Assembly (NCBI GenBank): GCA_035354435.1
Contig: DAOQAY010000030.1
Coordinates: 1-25,690 of the forward strand
From: JAKLDO01 sp035354435
GTDB lineage: Bacteria; UBP6; UBA1177
DNA: 25,690 nt
Reading direction: 5' to 3'
Shown here: in pieces, positions 8,560-16,475 of the stretch
Position numbering within the stretch: position 1 is the first letter of the stretch
How the letters are laid out: every line of letters starts with the position of its first letter
Position numbers and translations under genes: made by a program
Notes under the pieces: generated by a model
What the model was told of the DNA's origin: nothing
Database searches by the model: none
The model's input: the letters and a program-made list of their open reading frames with translations, nothing else

Positions 8560-9144
8560 TTAAACTTTAATGCCGTGATTAAAAATAAAAGCGAATGATG
8601 ATTTTATATCATCTATCGAAGTTTTACCATCATATTCCTGTGCAAGAAGGATAATGTTTGCCATAGCATCTATCAGTTTTATAACTATTTCCGGATCGTT
8701 TTTTCTGAAGACCCCTGAATTCATTCCTTCGACAAGTCTTGAGTGAATGTTTTTCATTTTTTCCTGATGAATGCCATGAAAAATAGAAACCAGCTTTTCC
8801 GGCATTGCAGAGACAGCTTTTGTCACAAGTTTATAAATATATTGGTTTTTATTGTAATACTGCTGGTGCGCCTCAAATATCATCTCTACAATCCGTTCTA
8901 TGTCATTTTTTTCAATCTTTGAAATTATCTCAGAGTACATTTTATCAGCAAAATAAGCAACTGTTTCGATAAAAAGCTCCTCTTTGTTGCTGAAATATCT
9001 GTACAAAGTTCCCTTGCCGACCCCGGCATTTTTTGCGATTTCATCAAGGTCTGCCAGATGATATCCGGATCTTCCGAAATAATTCCCCGCCGCTTCAAGG
9101 ATTCTGGTCTTTCTTTCTTTCTGATTTGTCGTCATTTTTAACAT
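8560..9144 (-). CDS. TetR/AcrR-family transcriptional repressor of the efflux operon
   Basis: 194 residues, standard TetR length. The N-terminal helix-turn-helix is clear: residues about 14-58, including ILEAAGNYFGRSGYHLADLDEI-type spacing and GVGKGTLYRYFSNKEELF. The remaining helical part is the variable ligand/dimer domain. The ATG at 9144 was chosen because GGGGAGGTGG lies directly upstream at good spacing; a second ATG at 9135 is less well placed. It is first in the efflux operon, and a promoter with an overlapping operator-like palindrome sits about 25-85 nt upstream. It therefore very probably represses its own operon, with an inducer that is also a pump substrate. That last part is family knowledge, not seen here. 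Confidence 0.92.
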   Translation of the reverse strand: MLKMTTNQKERKTRILEAAGNYFGRSGYHLADLDEIAKNAGVGKGTLYRYFSNKEELFIETVAYFADKMYSEIISKIEKNDIERIVEMIFEAHQQYYNKNQYIYKLVTKAVSAMPEKLVSIFHGIHQEKMKNIHSRLVEGMNSGVFRKNDPEIVIKLIDAMANIILLAQEYDGKTSIDDIKSSFAFIFNHGIKV

Positions 9145-9167
9145 TCTCCACCTCCCCTAAAAACTAC

Positions 9168-9197
9168 CAAGTTCGTATTTTTAGAACTTGCGAGTTC
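9168..9197. promoter_or_regulatory. Operator-like repeat cluster (probable TetR site)
   Basis: CAAGTTC (9168-9174) and GAACTTG (9184-9190) form a perfect 7-bp inverted repeat with a 9-nt spacer. The second arm also starts a 14-nt near-palindrome, GAACTTGCGAGTTC (9184-9197). This gives three half-sites of one motif placed just downstream of the tetR -10 box (9200-9205), where bound repressor would block transcription start. Confidence 0.6.
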
Positions 9198-9199
9198 CA

Positions 9200-9227
9200 T
9201 TTATAATCTGTTTTTTTGAAAAATCAA
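9200..9227 (-). promoter_or_regulatory. Promoter of the tetR-efflux operon
   Basis: On the minus strand, TTGATT (9227-9222), a 16-nt spacer, then TATAAA (9205-9200). It lies about 55 nt upstream of the tetR ATG with the operator-like repeats right downstream. On the plus strand TATAAT occurs at 9202-9207 but without a convincing -35. Confidence 0.6.
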
Positions 9228-9255
9228 GAGGAAATCTTTTTTAATTGCATCTGCT

Positions 9256-9283
9256 TTGACTTATGTCCATTTAATTATAAAAT
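9256..9283 (+). promoter_or_regulatory. Candidate promoter of the GT-C/two-component operon
   Basis: TTGACT (9256-9261), a 16-nt spacer, then TAAAAT (9278-9283). It would start transcription around 9290, just ahead of the AGAGGA ribosome site (9295-9300) and the ATG at 9307. The leader would be very short, so this is tentative. Confidence 0.4.
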
Positions 9284-9306
9284 GGTTCGTTTTTAGAGGA
9301 ATCACG

Positions 9307-10815
9307 ATGGAAAAAACAAATCGCAGAAATATAATAATTATGGCAATTTTCTCTGTAATTATAATGACTTCTGTGTCCATTGCTGTAAACACATTTACTT
9401 TGAGAAAATATCCTGCAAGCGGTGATGAAGCGAGCCTGTGGTTCCAGTCTGAACTTTTCAAGGAAGGGAAGCTCTGGAACGAATCGCTTGATAAAAACAT
9501 TATGGGGCTTTTCAAAAGACACCATGTGGTCACAACCGGAGAAAAGGAATATTCAAAATATCCGCCAGGGCCGTCACTGTTTTTTTCAATCATTCCGGGA
9601 GATTTCAACGGATTTTTCGCAAATGTGTTTTTTAATTGTATCACTTATATCGCAGGACTTATAATTCTTTTTGCATTCGGTTTTTCATTTTTCACTCTTC
9701 TGATTTTTTCATCGTTATATGTTTTTTCAGCAATGATAATCTTCAATGGCGCTTCATGGTTCAGCCATCCGGGAGCTGCGGCGTTTACTGCTCTGACAAT
9801 TCTTTTCATTGTTTACGGAGAAAAGAAGTCTTCGTTTTTCTGGTTCTTTCTATCCGGTCTTATGATTGGAATTGACATTTTCATGCGACCTTTTGATGCT
9901 GCTTTACTTCTTGCATCTATTTTAATTTATTACTTTTTTGAATTAATCAGTTCGTTTGATAAATTCACCAAAATTACAAAGACCGTTTTCTTTGTTTTTC
10001 TCGGAATACTGCCTTTTTTTATATTATTCTTATTCTATCAGAAAATTTATACAGGCAGTTTTTTCAAATCACCGTATTCTCTTTATGTTTTCTCTTCAGA
10101 TCTCAGAACCGGTGATCATATCGGTGAAGTCACAATGACCCTCTCTCACTATTTTAAATACGGACTTGGCGGGCTTACTCCTCTCTGGCTCAAGAATATG
10201 ATGCGGTGGACAAATCCTGTTGTTGTTCCGGCAGCAATATTGGCAATTCCTTTTTTCTGGAAAGCTGAAAAAAATCATCTGTTACGGATATATCTGATAA
10301 TTCCTCTTGTTTTTATTATGGGTTATGCTCTTCACAACGCCCCGGGGGGAGACAGTTACGGACCGAGATATTATTATCCTGCAATGATCTGCTGGTTTTC
10401 GCTTGCCGCTTTTTCAATAAATTTTATTATTGAAAAATCAGGCTCTTATGAACTTATTTTTTCAACCATACTCTGTATTTTAATTATCACAACTGCAGGA
10501 ATGGCAATTCATAAACATTCTGCGATAAAAGCCAACATTATTGACCGTTTCAGCATTTATTCTTATTCCGTGGAAATAATAAAAGACTCTAAAGCACTTG
10601 TTTTTATTAAAGAAACTAAAACTCTGGATAGTGCTTTTTTTATAAGGAACAAACCGGATTTCAGCGACAAAATTCTTTACATTCGCAAACCTGAAGATCA
10701 CGATTCTTTATTATTACTGAATAATTTATTTCCAGACAGAACAATTTATGAATATAATTATGAAAAAAGTTCTGGAAAACATATGTTGAAAAAAGTTTCC
10801 CCGGGGGCACAATGA
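9307..10815 (+). CDS. GT-C-fold membrane glycosyltransferase-like protein
   Basis: 502 residues from the ATG at 9307, which has AGAGGA six bases upstream. A TTG 51 nt earlier also opens the frame but overlaps the candidate promoter. Seen: TM1 (about residues 8-28), then a first periplasmic loop with an acidic pair in SGDEASLW (D40-E41) and KYPPGPS (84-90), then about ten further hydrophobic helices, with GPRYYYP (352-358) after a GGD. This D-E first loop and RYYYP loop are typical of polytopic GT-C enzymes that take sugars from polyprenyl-phosphate carriers (family 39/PMT/ArnT-like). The C-terminal 90 residues are soluble and probably periplasmic. It overlaps the response-regulator gene by 4 nt (ATGA), so it leads a four-gene operon. 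Acceptor and sugar unknown. Confidence 0.7.
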   Translation: MEKTNRRNIIIMAIFSVIIMTSVSIAVNTFTLRKYPASGDEASLWFQSELFKEGKLWNESLDKNIMGLFKRHHVVTTGEKEYSKYPPGPSLFFSIIPGDFNGFFANVFFNCITYIAGLIILFAFGFSFFTLLIFSSLYVFSAMIIFNGASWFSHPGAAAFTALTILFIVYGEKKSSFFWFFLSGLMIGIDIFMRPFDAALLLASILIYYFFELISSFDKFTKITKTVFFVFLGILPFFILFLFYQKIYTGSFFKSPYSLYVFSSDLRTGDHIGEVTMTLSHYFKYGLGGLTPLWLKNMMRWTNPVVVPAAILAIPFFWKAEKNHLLRIYLIIPLVFIMGYALHNAPGGDSYGPRYYYPAMICWFSLAAFSINFIIEKSGSYELIFSTILCILIITTAGMAIHKHSAIKANIIDRFSIYSYSVEIIKDSKALVFIKETKTLDSAFFIRNKPDFSDKILYIRKPEDHDSLLLLNNLFPDRTIYEYNYEKSSGKHMLKKVSPGAQ

Positions 10816-12197
10816 CAAAAACATGGAAGATCCTGATAGTGGACGATGATGTATCAATCTTGAGAAGTTACCAGAAGTATCTGGAATCTGAAGGTTTTTC
10901 TGTTTTCACTGCCAAAGACGGAGCAGAAGGTTTCAATAAAACTATCAAGGAGAGTCCAGAGATAATACTTATGGATATTAACATGCCTGTCAGAACCGGG
11001 CTGGAACTTCTTGAAGATCTGAACAGGGAATTAGGCACTTCTATGCCGCTTGTAATAATGCTTACAGCTTATGGCGATCTTGAAGCCGCAGTAAAAGCCA
11101 CCAGACTTGGCGCTTATGATTTTCTGACAAAACCTGTTCCGCTTGAAAAACTGCGCCTTTCAATATCAAGAGGTATTGAAAAAATAACTCTGACAGAACA
11201 TGTCGCTCATGTTATAAAAGACGATTCTGAATTCAAAGACACGATCATCGGAAGGGATTCCAGCATGATCGAGATCTATAAAACAATAGGAACGCTTCAG
11301 GGAAACAAAGCTTCTGTGCTTGTTTGCGGAGAAAGCGGCACAGGAAAGGAAATGGTTGCCAAAGCGATACACGAAATGTCCTCACCTGGAACACCATTTA
11401 TAGCGATAAACTGTGCGGCAATTCCTGAAAACCTTATTGAAAGTGAGCTGATGGGTTATGTTAAAGGAGCTTTTACCGGTGCCGCGGCAAACCGTGAAGG
11501 AAAATTTGAAGCAGTAAAAACAGGCACGCTTCTTCTTGATGAAATATCTGAGACTCCACCTGATTTTCAAACGAAACTCCTCAGATTTCTTCAGGAAAGG
11601 CAATACTATCCAGTTGGAGGAAATGAAAAAAAGAATTTTAACGGAAGGGTCATTGCCGCAACCAATAAAAACCTTAAAAACCTTGTTGATGCCGGCAAAT
11701 TCAGAGAAGATCTCTACTACAGACTTAATGTAATCACAATAACCGTTCCGCCTCTCCGTGACCACATGAGCGATTTTGAAATGCTTGTGATCCACTTTAT
11801 GAAAAAAGCGAATCTTGTGTTGAAAACTTCACTTGAAAGTATAACAAAAGAAGCTGTGGATTATCTGAAAAAGTATAACTGGCCGGGAAATATAAGAGAG
11901 CTCGAAAATGTTATGATCAAAGCATCTTTAAATGCCAAAGACCGCATTCTGACAAGGGACAGCTTTATGTTTCTTGCATCCGATCCTGACAAGAACGGAG
12001 ATCTTACAGAAACCACTTCCCCGGCATACGATCTTTTCAATAAAATGGTTCCTTTGCGTGATATTGAAAAAGAATATATCGAATTTGTTCTGCGGCAGAC
12101 TAACTGGCATAAAGGGAAAAGTGCTGAAATTCTTGGCATAACCCGTCCAACCCTCGATAAAAGAATTGAAGAATTCAGGCTGGTGAAAAATGACTGA
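10812..12197 (+). CDS. NtrC-family sigma-54 response regulator
   Basis: 461 residues in three domains. The receiver (1-120) has the acidic DDD at 11-13, phospho-acceptor Asp55 (LMDINMP), Thr85 and Lys107. The AAA+ domain (about 145-375) has Walker A GESGTGK (173-179), the sigma-54-contacting GAFTGA loop intact (219-224), Walker B LLLDE (240-244), and an R-finger region (FREDLYYRLNV). The C-terminal Fis-type helix-turn-helix (about 434-457) reads KSAEILGITRPTLDKRI. All residues needed for ATP hydrolysis and sigma-54 activation are present, so it should activate sigma-54 promoters once phosphorylated by the kinase whose gene overlaps its end by 8 nt. I saw no -24/-12 element in the intergenic gaps of this window, so its targets probably lie elsewhere. 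The layout resembles PrsR/PrsK pairs, but that is only a resemblance. Confidence 0.95.
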   Translation: MTKTWKILIVDDDVSILRSYQKYLESEGFSVFTAKDGAEGFNKTIKESPEIILMDINMPVRTGLELLEDLNRELGTSMPLVIMLTAYGDLEAAVKATRLGAYDFLTKPVPLEKLRLSISRGIEKITLTEHVAHVIKDDSEFKDTIIGRDSSMIEIYKTIGTLQGNKASVLVCGESGTGKEMVAKAIHEMSSPGTPFIAINCAAIPENLIESELMGYVKGAFTGAAANREGKFEAVKTGTLLLDEISETPPDFQTKLLRFLQERQYYPVGGNEKKNFNGRVIAATNKNLKNLVDAGKFREDLYYRLNVITITVPPLRDHMSDFEMLVIHFMKKANLVLKTSLESITKEAVDYLKKYNWPGNIRELENVMIKASLNAKDRILTRDSFMFLASDPDKNGDLTETTSPAYDLFNKMVPLRDIEKEYIEFVLRQTNWHKGKSAEILGITRPTLDKRIEEFRLVKND

Positions 12198-14172
12198 AGG
12201 GGGATTTTTTCTTCCTTTCTTCATTCTGTTTGCAATAATTTTTTCATCTATCGGCTGGCACATTCTTTTTAAAGGAGTCGGAACTGTTGATAATCTCTGG
12301 CTTTTTCTATTATTTCTGATAATTTCATTTATTACCATTTCGTCAATTATCAGCTATTTCCCATATCCTTCGCTGACTTTTTTTATTTCAATACTGCTTC
12401 TTGCCAATTTTGCAACTCTTTATATTTACAGTTTTCCGAGATCTATCTGGCCCAACCCGTTGTGGTTTATGATAATTGTAATTGCAGATATTATCTCCTG
12501 TTTTCAATTCTACAGATTCCCGCAGAACCTTTCAACAGCCTATTTTACAGTCTCGATCCTTTTTCTGATAATCAATTATTTCATTGTTGTCAGGAAAATA
12601 AAGCATTTGAAGTCTCATCGCACTGGTGCCGTCATGTCCTATGTTTCAGCTATAGCAATCTTTTCAACTGTTATCGTTCTATTTTCCGGAATATCAAATT
12701 ACACATACAATTCCACTTTCTTTCTGGCATCGTCAGCTGTCATTATTCCGTTATCTCTAATCCTTTTTTTCATTTTCACTGTTTTCAACTTGAATCCGGG
12801 ATCAGGACTGAATCATACCAGTTTCATACTTCTTCTTTTCTTTTCTATACCATCAGGCTTTCTGACAGTAAATCTTCTGTTTCTTAGAAGTCTGCTGCTC
12901 GGATATACCGGTCCTGTTAATTTTGCAACTGCAGCGATCTTTATTCTGTTCCTGATAATATCGATACTGGGAATATTAATATCTCTGTCAGCTTCGACAA
13001 TAGAAGGATTTATCAGCAGAAACAGGTATTTATATCAGAACTATGTCAATATTTTCCGAAACGATATCGAAAACATCACAACCAGACCTGAGCTTTTTTC
13101 TTTAACCGAATCAAGTCTGAAAAAGTGGTTTCCGGAAATAAGATCTATAAAATATTTGATTGTAAATGACGAATCCGCCGATATTTTCTCTCCGCTGGAA
13201 GAAGTTTTTGATGAAAGCAGAGATTATGAACATATTATAAAACAGCAAGCCTTTCTGCATGAACCTTTTTTCAGCCGGACATCACTTGACCTGCCGCCTG
13301 AGATCACACAATTCATTTCAAAATATGGTGGAAATGTCTACATTCCGGTTCCTGCCAGAAACGAGCTTTCCGGATTCGTTATCATTGAAGGAAAAGATTT
13401 TTCACATAATGCGTTAATATGTTTTTCCAACATCATCAATCTCGCCATAAGCAGACTTGAAAAGCTTTCACTCTTTTTAAGCGTTATTGAAACCCAGAAA
13501 AAGCTTGAAGCATCCCGGCATTTTCAGGAAACAGGAAAAATGGTCTCTTTTATTGCACACGAACTGCGTTCTCCTCTTTCTTCAATAATGTTCAACATGG
13601 AAGTTATCAAGGACAATTTTACCAGACAAAAAGAGCCTGATCCGGAATATCTAGACATTTCACTTAAAGAAATTAAGAGGTTGAACCAGACTGTCGAAAA
13701 AATGCTCACATATGGAAGAAATCTTAAACTTTCTCCATCCGAGGGAAATTTCTCTGTTTTTTTTGAAGAACTTTCTATTCTGTTCCTTTCTGATTCTTCA
13801 AAAATTGAATTCATTGATAACACTAAAGGAATGACTTTCCATTTTGACTGGGATATTCTTAAAAGCATGTTCATAAATCTTATAAACAACAGTATCCAGG
13901 CAATTCAAAGAAACGAAGGCACCGGAAATGTCAAAGTTACAGTTTCATTTAAAAGGAAACGGATCATTGCTGAAATTGCAGACACCGGACCGGGAATTCC
14001 TGAAGAACATATAAATTCAATCTTTGAACCTTTTTATACAACAAGAAAAGACGGAAACGGACTTGGACTTGCAACATGTGAAAAGATCGCCAAAATAAAC
14101 GGAGGCACAATTTCATTAAAGGAAACTTCCCCGAAAGGAACAGTTTTCCAGATCATTCTGCCGGTTGAATAG
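12190..14172 (+). CDS. Multi-TM sensor histidine kinase
   Basis: 660 residues. The first 270 contain about eight or nine hydrophobic helices. Residues about 285-430 form a soluble sensor-like region, possibly GAF-like (KYLIVNDES, VYIPVPAR, GFVIIEG). The catalytic core follows: H-box FIAHELRSP with His457, N-box NLINNSIQAI (563-572), G1 DTGPGIP (598-604), F-box FEPFYTTRK (612-620), G2 GNGLGLA (622-628). All boxes are intact. It should autophosphorylate at His457 and pass phosphate to Asp55 of the upstream regulator, with which it overlaps by 8 nt. The multi-TM plus GAF plus kinase order is that of PrsK-type kinases. No PEP-CTERM protein was seen in the window, so I do not use the name. Signal unknown. 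Confidence 0.93.
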   Translation: MTEGGFFLPFFILFAIIFSSIGWHILFKGVGTVDNLWLFLLFLIISFITISSIISYFPYPSLTFFISILLLANFATLYIYSFPRSIWPNPLWFMIIVIADIISCFQFYRFPQNLSTAYFTVSILFLIINYFIVVRKIKHLKSHRTGAVMSYVSAIAIFSTVIVLFSGISNYTYNSTFFLASSAVIIPLSLILFFIFTVFNLNPGSGLNHTSFILLLFFSIPSGFLTVNLLFLRSLLLGYTGPVNFATAAIFILFLIISILGILISLSASTIEGFISRNRYLYQNYVNIFRNDIENITTRPELFSLTESSLKKWFPEIRSIKYLIVNDESADIFSPLEEVFDESRDYEHIIKQQAFLHEPFFSRTSLDLPPEITQFISKYGGNVYIPVPARNELSGFVIIEGKDFSHNALICFSNIINLAISRLEKLSLFLSVIETQKKLEASRHFQETGKMVSFIAHELRSPLSSIMFNMEVIKDNFTRQKEPDPEYLDISLKEIKRLNQTVEKMLTYGRNLKLSPSEGNFSVFFEELSILFLSDSSKIEFIDNTKGMTFHFDWDILKSMFINLINNSIQAIQRNEGTGNVKVTVSFKRKRIIAEIADTGPGIPEEHINSIFEPFYTTRKDGNGLGLATCEKIAKINGGTISLKETSPKGTVFQIILPVE

Positions 14173-15291
14173 ATGCCTGAAATCTTTCATGTTTTTCAAT
14201 ACAATAAAATGGTTGTCGAAAACCCTTATATTTCGAATTTAACTGTCTGGCTCGTCTTTTTTCTGCTTACAATGATAACGCTGAAAAAAGAAACTGGAAG
14301 AACCGTACAGATCCTCGAAAGAGCCCAGACTGTTCAACTGAGGGGATTTGCAGCTCTTTTTGTAATGACCAGTCATTTCTGGACACACGCTTCAAAAACA
14401 GCGCCTTTTATCATTTCAAAAGGTGAAACGGTTTATATTTTCCTTTTCTTCAGCGGTTTCGGGATGGTGATAAGCCACATTAAAAAAGATTATACTTTAA
14501 AAAAATCAATATTTCATCGTATCAAAAAAGTTATGATGCCTTACTGGATTTCAACACTTCTGCTTATTCCGCTCGGCATTTTAATTAAAAACGAATCTTA
14601 CTCTTTGATGGATATTATCATGACAATATCCGGAATAAATACAACGATAAAGCTTAACCATATCGATTATGTAAGATGGTACATTACATTTCTTATAATC
14701 TGGTATTTTGTATTTTATATAGCCTGGTATCCGCTCAGAAATAAAAAAATTCTAAGATATCTGCTTTATGCTTTCTCAATTATTTTTCTTTTTACGGTCT
14801 ACAGACCTTATACTTTCTGTCACCAGTTCACAGCATTTCCTCTGGGTTGTATTGCCGCAGATAATATTGATTCAATAAGAGTTTTTTATAACAGACACCG
14901 GAGATCGCTTCTGTTCTTAGGCATGATACTACTTTTAACGGCTCTGGTTTACAAAACAGCTGGACTTACAACAGTCTATCGATATAACATTTTTTCTGAA
15001 GTTGAATTGCTGATAATTCAGGAATTCTTCAACATTCTTTTTCTATTTGGAGCGATTGTTATCTCCGGAACAGTTTCAACAAACGGATTTAAGTCCGGAT
15101 TCCTTAATTTCTGCGGACTCGTCTCATTTCCGTTCTTCTTACTGCACGGAGCTTTCCTTATCAAGTTCAATCCGGTGATCTATCATTTCAAAGATATTTC
15201 CATTTCAGGCGGAATTCTTGTTTTTACAGCTTTCATGCTGACTTTGAGTTATGGAATGAAAAAGATTATCGATAAATTACCGGATATTTAA
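14173..15291 (+). CDS. Acyltransferase-3 family membrane protein
   Basis: 372 residues, about ten hydrophobic helices. The N-terminal conserved region reads VQLRGFAALFVMTSHFW with Arg57-Gly58 and His68, matching the R-G-x-A ... H signature of acyltransferase-3 (OafA/YrhL-like) enzymes, which O-acylate surface glycans, LPS or peptidoglycan from the membrane. The length is normal for the membrane domain alone, with no SGNH tail. The ATG directly abuts the stop of the kinase gene (TAG-ATG) with no clear Shine-Dalgarno, suggesting translational coupling; an in-frame ATG 12 codons on is an alternative. The context with a GT-C-type enzyme suggests the two decorate the same envelope polymer under the two-component pair. 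Its stop overlaps the convergent gene's stop. Confidence 0.78.
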   Translation: MPEIFHVFQYNKMVVENPYISNLTVWLVFFLLTMITLKKETGRTVQILERAQTVQLRGFAALFVMTSHFWTHASKTAPFIISKGETVYIFLFFSGFGMVISHIKKDYTLKKSIFHRIKKVMMPYWISTLLLIPLGILIKNESYSLMDIIMTISGINTTIKLNHIDYVRWYITFLIIWYFVFYIAWYPLRNKKILRYLLYAFSIIFLFTVYRPYTFCHQFTAFPLGCIAADNIDSIRVFYNRHRRSLLFLGMILLLTALVYKTAGLTTVYRYNIFSEVELLIIQEFFNILFLFGAIVISGTVSTNGFKSGFLNFCGLVSFPFFLLHGAFLIKFNPVIYHFKDISISGGILVFTAFMLTLSYGMKKIIDKLPDI

Positions 15292-16469
15292 AGAAGTATT
15301 TTCATTAACATCGGAAATGCCACAAAAGTGCCTATGCTCGCTCCGATAGATGAAAAGAGTGAAACAAGCAAAGCTCTTGTGAGAAGATTTTTCCACCATC
15401 CTTTCCAGTTTGTTGTATCAGCAGCTGCATTTTCAAGATCCTTGACAACGGGTCTTACAAAATAGAGCTGTACAAGTCCTGTGACCATTCCTACACCGAT
15501 CGCCGGATGAAGCGTTGTGATCGGAGCGGCAAGAAATCCTGACAATATCGTCAACGGATGTCCGAATGCCAATATACATCCTAATGCAGACAAACCGCCG
15601 GTTATCAATATCCATGAAAATGCTGCGTCTGCGGCATTTTTCGCATCCCCGTTAAAAAATCCCCAGACAAACAGCAGAAGAATTACCGCAGGAATCAGCC
15701 ACGGAATTATTTTTGAGCTTCTTGAAGCAGGCGGAATATGTTCAATTTCTGCAAGATCAATCGATTCTGTTTTCTCACTTTGAATATGTTTCAAGATTCC
15801 AGGAACATGTGCGGCTCCGACCGCAGCCACGGTGATATTTCCAAGATTTTTAACAATATTTACGGCAAGATATGTATCTCTTTCGTCAAGAATTATTCTT
15901 TTTACAGATGGAAATTCATCCCCCATTTCACCTATAAGCGACATAAGCAGATCGCCCTTTTTCAACTCTTCAATGCTTTCCGAATTAATATCTTTATCAT
16001 CACTAAGAAAAGCACCGCCGAAAAACTTCGCCTTTTCCTTGAGTGTCATAGAACGCATCGTTCTTTTCAGCGTTATGGAAATATCTCTGTCGGCAGTAAC
16101 AAGTCTGGCACCTTTGTCTTCAGCCATTTCTATAGCTTTTTTGAATTCAGCTCCGGGAGCGACACCTGTTTTTTCCGCAATTTTTTTCTGATAGCTCGTA
16201 AGAAGTATCTGAGATGCGAAAAAAAGTACTTTGCCTTTTTTAAATATCTCAATTATATCGGTTTCTTCATATTTTTTTCTGTTCTTTAAAGCATCAAGCC
16301 GGTTTTTATCAAGTTCTACTGAAACTGTATCAGGATTGAATTCGTTGATTGTATCTTCTACAAGCTGAACAGATTCACCAGAAACATGCGCAGTACCTAT
16401 TAGATAAAGCACCCTGCCGCTTTCAAATTCAATTTTTGTGAGGTTCTGTCTGATTTCACAGATAATCAT
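15288..16469 (-). CDS. TraB/PrgY-type membrane protein (GxxH protease-like family)
   Basis: 393 residues. The N-terminus has the family signature LIGTAHVSGES (GTAH at 25-28) and VSVELDKNRLDAL with Glu52; a second GAAHVPGI motif lies near residue 218. The last 130 residues hold several TM helices (IIPWLIPAVILLLFVWGF and following), the usual layout of bacterial TraB/PrgY homologues. Enterococcal PrgY limits pheromone activity; the GxxH fold is related to EreA/ChaN (Tiki-like) proteins and is thought to act on peptides or be a metal-dependent protease. Role here unknown. It starts 6 nt after the glycosyltransferase stop and so is probably its operon partner. No strong ribosome site is visible. 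Its stop overlaps that of the plus-strand acyltransferase gene. Confidence 0.85.
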   Translation of the reverse strand: MIICEIRQNLTKIEFESGRVLYLIGTAHVSGESVQLVEDTINEFNPDTVSVELDKNRLDALKNRKKYEETDIIEIFKKGKVLFFASQILLTSYQKKIAEKTGVAPGAEFKKAIEMAEDKGARLVTADRDISITLKRTMRSMTLKEKAKFFGGAFLSDDKDINSESIEELKKGDLLMSLIGEMGDEFPSVKRIILDERDTYLAVNIVKNLGNITVAAVGAAHVPGILKHIQSEKTESIDLAEIEHIPPASRSSKIIPWLIPAVILLLFVWGFFNGDAKNAADAAFSWILITGGLSALGCILAFGHPLTILSGFLAAPITTLHPAIGVGMVTGLVQLYFVRPVVKDLENAAADTTNWKGWWKNLLTRALLVSLFSSIGASIGTFVAFPMLMKILL

Positions 16470-16475
16470 TATGGC

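Noticed and set aside
12190..14172. Naming the kinase and regulator PrsK/PrsR
   Set aside because: Architecture is similar, but no PEP-CTERM or exosortase gene is in the window and many other kinases share this layout.
9145..15291. Sigma-54 (-24/-12) promoter for the operon containing the NtrC-type regulator
   Set aside because: I looked for TGGC-N7-8-TTGC-like elements in the intergenic gaps and found none; the sigma-70-like match at 9256-9283 is better.
15738..16289. Plus-strand open frame of 183 residues
   Set aside because: Antisense to the TraB-like gene, Phe/Ser/Cys-rich shadow composition, no ribosome site.
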